A stretch of 64,000 bases of DNA, from positions 1-64,000 of the forward strand of contig JAGCPK010000139.1 of NCBI GenBank assembly GCA_017965725.1, in the 5' to 3' direction. Positions 1-15,000 of this stretch are shown piece after piece. Numbering within the stretch: position 1 is the first letter of the stretch; each line of letters starts with the position of its first letter. The position numbers were made by a program, and so were the translations under genes. The notes beneath the pieces are model-generated. The model saw nothing but the letters and a program-made list of their open reading frames with translations. It did no database searches and was not told the DNA's origin. The stretch is from Prevotella sp. (GTDB lineage Bacteria > Bacteroidota > Bacteroidia > Bacteroidales > Bacteroidaceae).

Positions 1-3000
1 ACATCGGCCAACTTACCGCCACCATAGACGTTACCCGTGATATTGGCGCCCTCAACGGTTGCAGTACCGGCAGTATATTGCTTTGTCGTGGCATTATAAT
101 TCATCGACTTCACGGTGACTTCGTTAGCCGTACCGATATTGATCGTTGCATCACCCACGACAGTAGCCAAGTTACCACCGCCATAGACATTACCGATCTC
201 ACCCAGTTTGTGAGCACCGCCCAGTTGATCTACAGCATGAGAGCCCGGAATCATATTGATGTTCACCGTCGGATTGGCATACATGTCGCCGCCGTCACCA
301 TAGCCACCGCCAAATACCTCCGTGGCCTCCGTGCAGGAGATCAGGTTCATGACAGGATCGGCATATTCCGGATAATTATCCTCATCGGTAATGACAGTCC
401 ATGTACTATTTTCCTGATTATACGTATCCACAGGCTTGCGCTTATCGTCCGCCGATGTTCTCGGCATAAACCATAGTTTACCTTCCGCAGTCAGAACAGC
501 ATGCTCACCAGGAAGACCATAACCAGTGCCCGCTTCAGTTTCTGTCGTCTTGATATAATAGCCGAACTTCGAGTAGGCTGCCTTGTTACCACCCAGATAG
601 AGTTCATCAATCCTGATCGGTTCACAATCACTCGTCTCTTCGATATTCAGAATGATATGACCTCTGATGGCACCACCCAGGTTATTACCACCGAACACCT
701 GTCCGAAGTGTCCGCTGGTGATGGTCAGTTCCACATTACCATTCACGTTGGCGTTATCAGCGCCACCATAGACGATAGGAATCTTAATAGCATCCTTACA
801 ACCCAGGATAATCTTCAGGTCACCATTCACGTCAGCATTCTTACCGGCAGCAACCAACTTCTCCACCTGCACAGGACAAGCAGCCTGAGCAGCATCGGTC
901 GTACCAGTATCAATCATCACGTCTCCGTAAATAGTACCCTTCGAGTTGCTGGCTCCGTAAGCCTCATGGATATAGCCACCCTTTATCAAGGTATTTGTAT
1001 TACCAGGATTGGCCTCAGTACCGACATCGGCACCGGGGTTCGTAATCCAGTCAGTACCATTAAGGGTATATTTATCCTCACCGTTACCGCCACCGAACAC
1101 GATCTCAACTTCGTGGGCACCCAATATCAAGACGTCCGTCTCAGGAACCAAAGCGGCATTACCACCACCATAGACTTCCTCGATACTGATGTCACAAGTG
1201 TTGAGGCGGACCATCGGTTTCTTACCTGCGACAGGTTCATAGTTCGCCAGGTTACCGCCGCCATAGACAGCAGCCACCTCATAGGCTTTGGCCGTCGTTG
1301 CGCCAGTTACCTTATTCTTTGCGTCACGGGTAAGTACGGTTCTCACCAGATCATTGCCAGCGGCATCCTTGCCCGTTACCGTTCTGTTGACAGTCACCGT
1401 CACGTTACCCTTCGGCGAACCATTCAGGTTGTTACAGCCGAACACACGACCGCTGTTCACCACTGACTTATCATTATCGTCTGTAGCATAAGTCGTTCTG
1501 AAGGCAGTAGCAGTCGCTTTAGTCACATCTTCTGTTTCATTACCCAACGTCACGAAGACATCGCCATATACCAAGGCCGGCACATCACTGTGACCAGTTC
1601 CTCTTTCAGCCAAGTCACCCAAGCCGCCACCGTAGGCATCACCATTGATAAGACCACCGAGGAGGTTGACCGTTGTGGTGCTACTTGCAGAAGTCTTGCC
1701 TTCAGCCCAAGCGCCCTTTCCATCAGAACCACCTGTTGGGTTCCAGTTGCTTGTCTGGGTATCGGCCAGTGCACCACCGCCATAGACATCCTTGGCAACG
1801 GTACCGCCAGTCACATTGACCGTAACACCTTGCTTGACATTACCGGCCTCACCGCCGCCGTAGACGCTATTATAAATCGTTCCGCCATTGATATTCACCT
1901 CTGTCTCAAGAGAGTTGGCCAAATTAGAGCCGGCAATGGTGACGCCTTCCTTACCACGGGCTGCACCAAAGACACTACCGCCAGTTGCTCCTTCGACACC
2001 GATAATGGCATTGCCAGAAACTGTGACGGTAGTCTTGCCACCTACGGAACCTAAGGCACCAGCACCATAGACATTGTGAACCACCTGTCCACCATCTATC
2101 GTCACATTAGCCGTACCACGCACGATACCCGCCAGCGGGTTGAAATACTCCTTCTTGTTCTCACCAGTACCAACCTCATATGTATCCTCACCGCAACCGC
2201 CGCCATAGACATTACCACGCAGACGGTAATCGGGACCACCTAAATCATCATCCGAAGTAACACCAATGGTACCATTGTGAATCTCTACAATTGAATTCCC
2301 GAATACGTGTCCGTTCTCACCGCTACCATAGGCTGAGCCCTTGATAATTGGACTCTTTCCTTCTGCGCCAATCACGCCAATCACCAGTTTCGTGTCATGT
2401 ACCCACGCCAGACGGTCGTTCGGATCTACATCTGTGCCATAAGGACTTTCTAGAGTTGCCCCCACAGGTGCAGCCACATCACCACGTGACGATGCGAAGA
2501 CCATACCATTCTCCTTGCCGTCCACACCGATGTTTCCACCATAGACATAAACCTCTGCTTTACCGGTATTCTCGGCCCATTCCATAGGCATATTCTCCAC
2601 AGATGCGTGGTTAAGAACATAGGTAGCAGGATTAGAGTCAGTACTGTAAGTGATGGTACCTACCGAACCATACGCACCGCCACCATATATATTATGGTAT
2701 ATCGTTGTTGTCTTGCCTTCGGCCTGACTGATCGTCACCGTGGTGTTACCCTTGATAATACCGGCAGTGATATAATTGCTACCAGCAGGATCAACATAAC
2801 CCTTACCGCCTCCATAGACGTTGCCGTATTCAGCACCGCCCTTGCCTGAAGTACCAATGGTACCACCTGAAACATTCACAAGAGCATCAGTGGTCACAGT
2901 ACCCAACTCACCTCCACCATAGACGCTACGTTTGATGGTACCGCCAGAGACATTCACGGTTGTCTTCTTAGCAGTAGCCAACAATGACCAGTGGTTAGCT

Positions 3001-6000
3001 GTATCGAAAGCAGAGCCGTCAAGTTTGGTAAGACGTCCCATACTGCCACCGAAGACGTTACCGCCATAGTTGTCATCCGTTTCGTCATTACCGATGGTAC
3101 CACCTTTGACGTTCACGGTAATCTTTCCACGACCTTTGTTGAAGAACGTTCCTGCAGGATCTGTGCTTGGGTTCGTGTAAGAACCGTCGTACTGATCATC
3201 TGCACGCATCACACCATAGCCATTCTCTGTAGTCAGGTACAGACCGTAGCCAACAGAAGCCAGTCGTCCGCCACCATAGACAGAGCCAAGAATATTACCA
3301 CTCTCAATGTCAACATCGACAGCACCACCCACATTACCTGCAGTCAAGGCTTCGCCACCGAAACCACGTCCGCCGCCGAACACGTGACCATCATAATACG
3401 AGGTACCCTTCGTACCAATCGTCGGACCAGTTGTTGTACCAGCCTTACCAATGGTCATCGTTACATTTCTCAACACGTGACCATCCTCACCACCGCCATA
3501 GACAGAGCCATAGATCCTACCGCCCTCGACTTTGACGACGGCATCCTTCACGTTCGTATCCTTGTTGAAGAAGATACGCTGGTCACCCTTACCGGCACCG
3601 AAGAGGTAACCAGTAACAGGATGAGCGATAATCTGTGGATCAGTACGCTCTACACCGATTGTACCGCCCGTCATCGTGACATAAGCCGAACCTGTCACAT
3701 TTGTAGCCTCACAACCGCCATAGACATTCGTCAGGATATGACCGCCACTGATGGTAACGTGCGTATCACCCTTCACCTGTCCTGCACTATGGAGATAAAC
3801 ACTTCTACCCAATGCAGTATCGAAGTAAGGTACACTACCGGAACCGCCTCCGAAGACATTGCCATAGTAAGTATGACCATCCGAAGCGACATTGGCACCA
3901 CCCTCAGCATATTGTGTATAGGCAGCATCATAATAATACTTGCCGTCCTTCTCAAATTTCGCATACGGATCATAAGGTGCGTATGGTGCTGCATATGGCC
4001 AGCTGGCACATTCGCCGTTGTCGCCATTAGCATCACCAATCTGACCATCCTGAATCTTGACATTCGTATCGAACTGTACAATACCATTCTCACTACCACC
4101 ATAGACGGAGCCTTTCACGAAAGCATGTCCGCTGATAGTCACATCCGTACGACTGGACAAAGCCAGCGTTTGAATAAACCGGATATATTCATCTATATCA
4201 GCAAAGTATTCCCAAACATTATTGTTGGTTTCTGAATGAGCGAGATCAACATATTGCCATTTAGTTCCTTGGGTGGCAGCAGTATGAACACTCGCATCAT
4301 AGACTACCATACGTCTGGTCGTACCGCTTTCATACTTATAATCTCCTCCAGGCAGGATGCCCTTACCTGCACCGAAGACGTAGCCTGTATCATCAGGGCC
4401 ACCTGCAGCCATCATATGCATACCTGCTTCCGGACCAATGACAGCATAGCCTCCGATGGCGACAGTACAGAAACCGCTATTCACATCTTTCAATGCATAC
4501 GGCATTCCTAAAACGGCGTCATAACCGTTATCGATAGCTGCATTAACTTCCTCTTGAGTTCTGGGAACATTATATCTGGCCACAGAGGCAATCTCACCAC
4601 CGCCATAGACGCTCTTTCTCACTTTCGCATTACCCTCGACGATGACCGTCGGGTTGCCACGTACCAGCGCTGCGTAGCCATGAGTCTCCAGACCCTTTCC
4701 GCCACCGAATACGTTACCTTTGATCTCTGGCGTACTGATAGCACTCGTTCCTGTTCCGCCTTCGCCGAGACCAACCATCACCTTCGTATTCTTTTCTACT
4801 CGGGCAATCTTACCACCGCCATAGACGTTACCGTTCACCGTTCCATTACCAATGACAACTGTTGTGTTGCCATCGGAATAATTGGAATCAGTACCAGCAT
4901 TGTTGGTTCCTACCATGGCTTTGTCACAGAAGAAATTGTCTGCTTCACCCTGACCACCGCCGAAGACATTTCCTGCGATAGTCACCTTTTGGGCACCTTC
5001 AGCAACAGAAATCGTGTCAGTACCCACTTCCTGAGCACAGATATTCACCAGTGTATTACCTGTGACATCAGCCAGGTTACCACCACCATATACGTTACCC
5101 GTGATATAGGCACCGGCGACAGCGACGTCCTCATATTTATCTGTTTCCGTATTATGGGTATATTTGCCTTCGCCAAGATGAGACGGTTCAGTATTCATGC
5201 TGATGGTTGTCTCAGTTCCGATGTTGACCGTGGTATTACCAATGACTTCGGCGGCATTACCACCACCATAGACATTGCCGATGGCACCCAGGGCAGTGGC
5301 ATCGTTATCTGCCGTGCTGTCACCGTCACGATCTATAAGTGCAGCCTTTGATCCAGGAATCATATTGATGTTCACTGTCGGATTAGCATACATAGCAGCA
5401 CTTGTTCCGAAACCACCACCGAATATATTATCGATGCGCGTGCAAGAAATGACATTCAGTACAGGATCATCGTATGGTGTGAATGTATCGTCTCCTGTTC
5501 CTGAAATCTCAACATATTGTTCTGTAGTGCTATCCCACCTTACAGGCTTTCTTGCAGTTCCATCCTTGTCTTTTCCATTCTTATCTATTGGGTACAATTT
5601 ACCGTCAGTAGTGTTCTTATAATAACCATAGACGGAATAAGCAGCCTCGTTACCACCAAGATAGAGTTCATCGATAGTGATAGGCGTTTCGCAATTGCCT
5701 GTCTCCTCAATATTCAGGATGATTTTTCCTAAGATGGCACCACCTTCGTTATTTCCAGCGAACACCTTTCCATAGTTACCACTGGTGATCGTCACTTCCA
5801 CATCACCATTCACGTTGGCATTATCAGCACCAAAATAAACAATAGGAACTTTCTGACCAGGTTTACAACCGACAATCATCTTCACGCCATTGGCATCGGC
5901 ATCCTTACCGGCACCCACAAACTTTCCAACGTGCAGATCACAATTGTCACCATTAAGATGTGTATCTGACATATCAATGGTAATATTGCCAGAAATGAGA

Positions 6001-9000
6001 CCTTTCTTATTACTTCCACCGTATGCCTCATGAATGATACCACCATACAACACGGTGTTAGCATCTCCGCTGATATTGGCTCCAGGATTGGCCTCCCATG
6101 TAGTTCCAGTATAATACTTATCCTTACCATTACCACCGCCGAAGACATAACCTATCTCATATGCGCTTTGGATTTTCACATCCGTCTCAGGTACGGCAGC
6201 GGCATTACCACCGCCATAGACCGTCTCAATACTAGTATCATCACAACCTTTGATAAGAACAATTGTCTTCTTGCCTACCGTTGTAAAGGAAGCCAAGTTA
6301 CCACCGCCATAGACCGCTGCCAATTCATAAGAAAGACTCGGATCATCTGCTGGCTTTGTATGATCTAATGTACCTGTGGTTCTCGTGATATTACCAGCAA
6401 CCGTCTTCTCCACCGTTACATAGATGTCACCGTTAGGTGAGCCGCACAGGTTATTACTACCAAACACGCGACCGCTCGTAAGCGCTTGCACCTTCTTTGT
6501 CGCATCATTAGGATCAGGATCAGTGGTATCCACGTAATCAATAATGAAGGCAACACCATCCAGAGTCACATTGATATCACCACCCACATGAGCAGCAACG
6601 TCAACAGCGGCTCCGTTCATTCCATTCTTCTCGCCAAGACCGCCACCATATGCATCACCATAGATGGTACCCTTATAGAGATTGACTGTCGTTTTGACAG
6701 TTGTAGGATTATCTGTAGGAACAAAGTCTCCTGATGTCGCATTCTTCGTACCGTTCACATGACCTAAGGCACCACCGCCATAGACATCACCATAGATAAC
6801 GGCCGTACCAGCATAATCATACTCAGTTGTACTTCCTGATTTGAGGGTCTTTGAACCGATGTTCACAATCACACTACCATTCACGTAAGTAGCATTACCG
6901 TAGCCACCACCATGAACATTACCCTTTGAAGTACGTTCAATGGGTGCGGTGATACTACCCGTACCGATTTGACCGCCCGTCACAGTCACATGGGCATCAC
7001 CTCCAATTGTACCACTTGAGTTACAACCACCATAGATACCTGTTGTCACCTTTCCGCCTTCAATGTTTACAACGGAATTGCCAGTGGTACCAGCCATATT
7101 TCCGCCGCCATAGACATTGTTAATCTCGTAAGCACCCTTAACGTCAACCTGAGAGGCTACGACCGCAGCATTATTACCACCACCAAAGACCGATGCGATA
7201 CTGCTGCCATCCTCGACAATCACCTTCGTAGTCTTACCTGCCGCAGTATAAGCAGCATTGTTACCGCCGCCATAGACAGCAGTCTGTTCGTATGTGCCGT
7301 AATCCGGTTTAGTTGTATTGATAGTACCGTCATCCTTCAAACCTACCGTCTTATAGATATGCACGATAACTTCGTCCTGAGGCGAACCATTGGTATTGTT
7401 ACATCCGAAGATACTACCACTGACGGCACAAGTACCATATTTATTATCTGTGGCGCTATCATCATCTCCATTCAGATAGACGTTGACCTTACCATTCACG
7501 GCCGCAGCATTGTCAGCATCACCCAGACCACCACCATAGACATCACCATAGATGATACCCTTATAGAGGTTCACCAAAGTGGTATTACTATTATTGGTGT
7601 TAACAGTATTAACAGTACCCTTGGCACTACCGCCATAGACATCGCCATAGATGGTTGTCATCGTTGTACCCGCATAGTCCTTAGAGCCGACATTCACGGT
7701 TACATTGCCATCGACATTCGTCGCAGCACCAAGACCACCGCCGAACACATCAGCATGGGCATTTTCTGCGCCTACAATACCTCCATAGAGATTCAGTTTC
7801 GTATCTTTAAGCAGTCTGGCATTAACGTCGCCACCGCCATACAGGCCACCTGCTACCACATCACCATAGAGCGTAATCACAGCATTACCATAGGTCTTCG
7901 CCTCTGTTCCAGAAGAAGCATTGCCTTCTCCCTTTCCGCCTCCGAAGACGGCACCAGTCACATGACCCTTCGTCAGAGTAATCGTCGTTGTTGTTCCATC
8001 CGTATGGCTTAATGACGAATCAGTACCTCTTGTAGCATTCACAGCACCCAAGGCACTACCGCCATAGACATTGCCACCGATAGCGATATTGTCTCCCACA
8101 TTCTGGCCGCCGACATTCACCTTCACGTTTCCAGTGATTGTCGTGGCAGCACCATAGCCACCGCCATAGACACTTCTGGCAATATCGACACCTGCAACAG
8201 GTACAGGATATTTACCATCGGCATCCGCTGTAATCGTCATAGTGGTCGGCTTTGTCTCAAACTTGATGGTCTCTTGAGTACCGATATCCACTGTTACGTC
8301 ACCTATCACATCAGCACCATAGCCACCGCCATAGATATCACCGATAGTACCGATTTTTCCTGCAGTGTGGGCAGGAATAACGACATTGAATTCGTCTGCC
8401 TGACCTTCATTAAACGTCAGTGTCTTTTCCTCATAAGCAATAGCATGATCGCCCACTGCCTCGTCAATCTTGATATTGATATCACCCGTGACAATAGCCG
8501 TAGGACCAAATCCACCTCCGTAGATTTCACCGATACTGGTGAAAGAACGAATGTTAAGCATAGGTCCATTCTCTCGTTCTGTAGTAGATCCAGCTTTGAA
8601 TGGAGCCGTATAGGCAGCCTGGTTACCACCGCCGAAGAGTTGTCCGATAACAATCGGTTCACATCCCGTTTCCTCAATGTTCACGGTGATAGTACCATTA
8701 ATGGTTCCACCCAGATTATTGCCACCGAATACTCTATCGTATGTACCATTGGTAATGGTCAGATTCACATCACCATTCACATCTGCATTTTTGGCACCGC
8801 CATATACTTCAGTGATACTCGGAACACAACCTAACTGCAGGATAGCCTTACCATCCATGTCGGCGCTCTTACCACCACCGTATGCCTCATCAACCTTGAA
8901 GTCACAAGACTTCTCCACATGATCGAGCATCGCAATGGCTACTTCACGGACATTACCCTTAGAATTACTACCACCATATACAGCGTGAACAAAACCACCA

Positions 9001-12000
9001 TTGATATTGACCTGAGCCTTACCAAGACCGTATCCATAATACGTGGCTCGGTTTTCCTTCGTATCATAAGGATCAGTGTAGGTTCCCCATGCAGCACCGT
9101 ATTCCTTGAAGCCGACATTTGCACCGGGATTATCCTGAGTCGTATTATCACCATAGTTAACAGGCACCTTGTCTGCACCGTTACCACCACCGAAGACCTC
9201 TCCGATTTCGTATGAGCCATTGACCGTGACATTTGTGGCAGGTGCCGAGGCAGCATTACCACCGCCATAGACATACTGGATACTTGTCAAATCACAACCC
9301 TCAATGACCACGTCAGTATGAGCATTCGCCTTCGTTGTCTCATTCGTCGAGAATGCATCAGTAGGTTCATAAGCGGCCATATTACCACCGCCATAGACGG
9401 CAGTCAATTCGTATGACCCACCCTTCTTGTCTGTCGATTTCTTATGGGATTCACCATCTCCCTGTGTCTTGAAAACATGAACCTTTACCTTACCCTTAGG
9501 CGTTCCACAGAGATTGTTACAGCCGAAGATACTTCCCTTAACGACACAACCTACTACATCAGGTTTCGTATGATAGTAGTCATTAGTCTGATCTTCATTA
9601 GCATCCACTATTTCAACCAACGACGAATAATTTGTTGCGTCATAATCCTCGATTTCCATGCCGTTCAGATAGACCTTCACGTCACCGTTCACATAGGCCG
9701 GTTTATCATCAGTAGCACCATTGACTAAGTTCTTCTCTCCTAATCCACCACCATAGACGTTATTGTTAATTGTACCACCTAACAGGAACACTTTCGTGGT
9801 CTTAACAGAAGTGTCAGTAGTATTACCAATATTCGTGTTAGCCAGTGCACCGCCGCCATAGACATCATTAGTGACTGTTCCGCCCTTGATGTTCACAGTT
9901 ACCGAACCACTTACATCAGCACTCAGGCCACCGCCAAATACATTGGCAGCCTTACCGCCATTCATCGTCACGACAGGACTACCTGCATATGCAGCCAAAT
10001 TACCGCCGCCATAGACATTGCCTACGCCAGCCTCAGCCGTTCCATTGATATTAACTATAACCGTATTATGTTGCGGAGCACCATATTTATTGTTACATCC
10101 GAACACATTCCGGGCTGTACCGCCTTCAACGGTCACCGTCACGGGGCCGTAAACATCGGCTGCGACTTCAGAACCAGATGTATTGTCACCAAGTCCGCCA
10201 CCATATAGATCACCGTTCACAGTGCCGCCATAGAGGTTGACCTGGGTTGTCTTTCCACTAACCAACTGAAGTGTTGTCACAGGAGGATCTTGTGAATTAT
10301 CCGTTACCCATTGGGCATTTACATTACCCTTTGCTGAACCGCCATAGACATCACCCCAGATAGTAGCACTACCAGACAATGTTGTACCTGTTTTCGCACC
10401 GATTTCAACAGTAACACTACCGTTAACAAGTGTGTTCTGACCTAAGCCACCACCGAATACGAGTTGAGGCATCGGAGTTGGAACATCATCCCCCCAATCT
10501 GTACCTACCGTACCACCTGTCAACATTACCTTTGAGTCCTTTGTCACAGTTCCGCTGGTATTGCTTCCACCATATACGCCTGTCATTACATTACCAGCCG
10601 CAATTGTGACTTGCGTACTGGCATTGATACCGGCTTCATTACCACCGCCGAACACATTGCCAACTACCAAACGCTGGTCTGCGGTCATATTAATTTCAAC
10701 GTCAGTCTTTTCATCAGCACTTGTTGGTTCGTATGTGGCTAAGTTACCACCACCAAACACCTGAGCCACATCTATTGGCTGAGCATCAGAAACTGCTGTT
10801 GTCTTTTGTACCAACACCTTCACTTTACCCTTTGGAGAACCCTTTATGTTGTTGGCACCAAATACACGACCTGCATTCACTTTCGTTTTAGCCGCATCTT
10901 CATATGACGTTATAAGTTTTGTACCATTGAGCGTTACTGTCACATCGCCATATACTAGAGCAGCAACATCTTTGCTATCATCTGTGTCATCATCATAACC
11001 CAGACCACCACCATAGACATCACCATTGACCGTTCCGCCGTTTAAGTTTACTGCAGTCTTATAGGTTGCAGTAGTATTATCAGTATTAGTATTGTCAGTA
11101 TTTGTGTGAGCCAAAGCACCACCACCATAGACGTCATGATCAATAGTACCACCATTGATATTTATCGAAACACCCTGAGTGACATTTGCAAGGCTACCGC
11201 CACCATAGACATAACCAACAGTACCATTGGTCATCGTTACAGAGGTTGAACTATTGACAGTAGCCGTTTCACCAAGACCACCACCATAGACTTCATTAAC
11301 ACTGCCACCATTTATCAACACTTGAGTAGAAGTTCCGGTGAATGCGGCGTCTTTACCACCTCCATAAACAGCGCCAAGATGATAATCATAACTATACCCT
11401 GTAGCAGTATAGGTACTGGTATTATCCACCTGCACTGTTACTTTTCCCCTAGGCGATCCTTGCATATTGTTGGCTCCAAATACCTGACCCGTCAAGAAAT
11501 CATCATTAGCATCCGTAGTTACCTTCATGGCAATACCATTGACAGTCACCGTCACATCGCCATATACATCAGCATTATGAGTCTCATTATTGGTATCATC
11601 TTTACCATAGCCTCCACCATACACATTACCAATGATAGAACCACCATAGAGGTTCACTTGTGTGGTCTTTCCTTCAGTTGCAGTTGTTCCGTCTGTGGTA
11701 TTTACCTTACCCATAGCACTACCGCCATATACATCACCAGTAATCACGGCATAGCCTGCAGTAGTTGATCCATCTATGGCACCGATATTCACCGTCACAT
11801 CACCTGTCACCTTGGTTGACGAGCCTAAACCACCACCATAGATATTACCAGCGATGTTGATACCTAACGATTGTTCTGCCGTACCGATGTTAAGTTCCGT
11901 GTCGCCATCTACATCGGCTAGGTTACCACCGCCATAGATACCTGCTGTAATGCTTTTCCTTAAGGGCTTATTAGTAGCATCATTAGGATCATAATCTGGA

Positions 12001-15000
12001 TTAATGAATTGATCGCTGCTTAAAATCTTCACACCTTTTTTCTGCCCTTCTGGTACTTCACCATTTACTTTGGTTTCACCATCGGTACCAATATCAACGG
12101 TAGTCTTACCTGTTACTTTAGCCTCGTTTCCGCCTCCGAACACCTGTCCGATTGTACCAATCGGTCGGTTAGTACTAGGGGTAGGCTCAGTTGTATTACC
12201 ATGGAACATATTGATTTCCACGTGCGTATTGCCGATAACCTCGGCCAGGTTGCCACCACCGAAAATCTTACCAATTGAAGTACATGATTCTACAAGCACT
12301 TCAATGGCATACTTTGCAGGAACTGTACCATCTTTCGGGATTGTATAGTCTGTTGTTCCATTGGGGGTTGCCACCCATTTATGTGTTGATTCATTATAAG
12401 TGCATCCATATTTAGAATAGGGTGCCTCGTTTCCGCCACCATACAGTTCACCAATTTCAAGAGGCTTACAACCCTCTTCTTTAACCCAGACCTTAATGGT
12501 TCCATTGATACTACCACCTTCATTGTTTCCACCGAACACACGGCCATACTTACCGCTGGTTACCGTCAATGACACGTTGCCATTGATGATTGCATTTGCT
12601 GCACCACCATACACTGCGTCCACATAGTCATCAGGCATACACTCCAGAATGATGTTTACATCACCTGTCATTTCGGCCTGGTTACCTCCACCATAAATGT
12701 GCTGAGTAACCAGTTTACCACAGCAATCTGGAGTGGTCGTGTAAGTATATTCAGACTTTTTAGTCGTTTTAACATTTGCACCGTCACGTATATCGCCATT
12801 ACTGTTACTACCGCCATATACGTTGTTAATATTACCGGCTACTAAGTTCACTTCAGTCTTATAGGTACCGCTGGTAGTATAATCGGTGTGGGCGGTTGCG
12901 GAAGTACGATGATATCCGACATGAGCCGCATAGGCAGCACCGCGTTCACCATTACCACCACCATAGACATTGTTTATTATTTCGGAACCCAAAATCCAAA
13001 CCTCAGTACCTGGCACGGCTGCAGCATTACCACCTCCATAGACATCACCAATACTTGTATCGTCACAACCTTCGATAATCACCGTAGTATTCTTAACATC
13101 TGATGCAGTTGGCTCATAGTCAGCCTCATTACCACCACCATAAACGGCAGCCAAGTCATATTCCTGACCATCACGTGCTACAGTCTTATAGACATGCACA
13201 GTGGCACTTCCCTTAGGTGTACCGTATGTATTGTTACAGCCGAAGATACTACCATATACTATACAATTGGCTCCTGTTCCGTTATTCAGATCCACCTGAA
13301 CATTACCATTCACATCTGCAGCGACTGCTTCCTTAGCACCAACTGCAGGAGTCTTGATTTTTTGTTCGTCAGTTAATGCGACAAATGCGTCAGCTGTTAT
13401 ATCTGGGTCATGATCAGCATTATATTCATCAACATTCGCATAAAGAACTTCATCTTGAGCTTCAGCAGCAGCCTGACCAAGACCACCACCATATACATCA
13501 CCATGCACACTTCCCTTGTAGAGGTTAACCAGAGTTACAAATGGTGTTGAACCTGGTGTGCCAGTGTTTACCTTACCCTGAGCGCCACCGCCATATACAT
13601 TACCCCAGATGGTCACGGCATCACCACTATAGTTTTCAAAGTCCGAAGATGAAGAGCCGACATTAACCGTCACATTGCCATCAACGGTTGTATTCTTACC
13701 AAGACCACCGCCAAACAGAATATCTGCAGTAGATACATTTTCGACACCGACACGACCGCCAATAAGATTCAGTTGGGTGTCACCATGCATCTTACCATTG
13801 GCATCACAACCACCATATAGTCCACCAGCAACCACATCGCCATAGAGCGTCACCGTAGAATTGCCATATACATGAGCTGTTGTAGTCGAGTTACCCTCAC
13901 CACCACCAAACACATATCTGCTCACATTACCCTTCTTAAGCGTGACAGCCGTAGTTTTCCCACTAGTAAGATTGAGCCCGGAAGTACCTCTTGTTGCATT
14001 CACAGCACCCAAGGCACTACCACCATAGACACTGCCGCCAATAGTGATATCGCCACCGACGAATGTACCATCAGTCTTCTGACCTCCGACATTCACCTTC
14101 ACGTTTCCTGTGACTGTCGTTGCGGCACCATAGCCACCACCATAGACGTTACCAGTGATTTTGGCACCTTCGACAGTATATTTCCCATCAGTATCTGCTG
14201 TGAGATTGGTAGGTGTTGTAACAAACTCTATTTTTTCTTCTGTTCCGATATTCACTTCAACATCACCAATGACATCAGCACCATAGCCGCCACCGTAGAT
14301 ATCAACAATGACGCCAAGGGTGGCAGCGCCAGTCTCATTATAAGTATTAGTCTCAGGAGTAGTGTAATCCTGCGACCAGCGGCCCTTTACCTCATTGATG
14401 TTCACCTCAACCTGACCTGTCACATCAGCACCAGCACCATAGCCTCCACCGTAGATATGATCGATGCTGGTAAACGACTTGACATTAAGTGTAACACTTG
14501 GATCAGCAATGCTGGCACCGCTTCCAGGATAGGCGGCCAAATTACCACCACCATAGAGATTGGTAATATGTATGGGACGACAGCCAGTCTCCTCGATGTT
14601 CACGGTAATTTTACCGTTGATAATATTACGCTCATTGTTACCACCAAACACATTGGTATAGGTTCCATTCGTAATGGTCAACTCAACATCATTGTTTACC
14701 TTGGCTGCACGTGCGCCACCATAAACGGAGCCGATGCCTGGAATACAGCCCAAGTTCAAGATGGCCTTACCATCCATGTCTGCACTCTTACCACCACCGT
14801 ATGCTTCATCAACAGCGATAGGACATGTGGATACCACCTCGTCGAGCATGGCAACAGCCACTCTACGGACATTACCCAAGGTATTACTACCACCATAGAT
14901 AGCATGAATCTTACCACCGTAGATATTCACCCTTGCCTGTCCTGAGCCATATTTGGCTGCATCCTTCTGAGCTTGCGTTGCATTCGTTGCATATGCTTTA

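Noticed and set aside
2991..4235. Plus-strand open frame of 414 codons opposite the giant gene
   Set aside because: It is rich in Thr, Ile and His repeats such as TTAIDIT that are the reverse complement of VYGGG-type codons; similar frames recur at every super-repeat.
13872..14945. Plus-strand open frame of 357 codons opposite the giant gene
   Set aside because: Same TTTIDIT-like composition as the other antisense frames and no domain; its ends match no regulatory feature.
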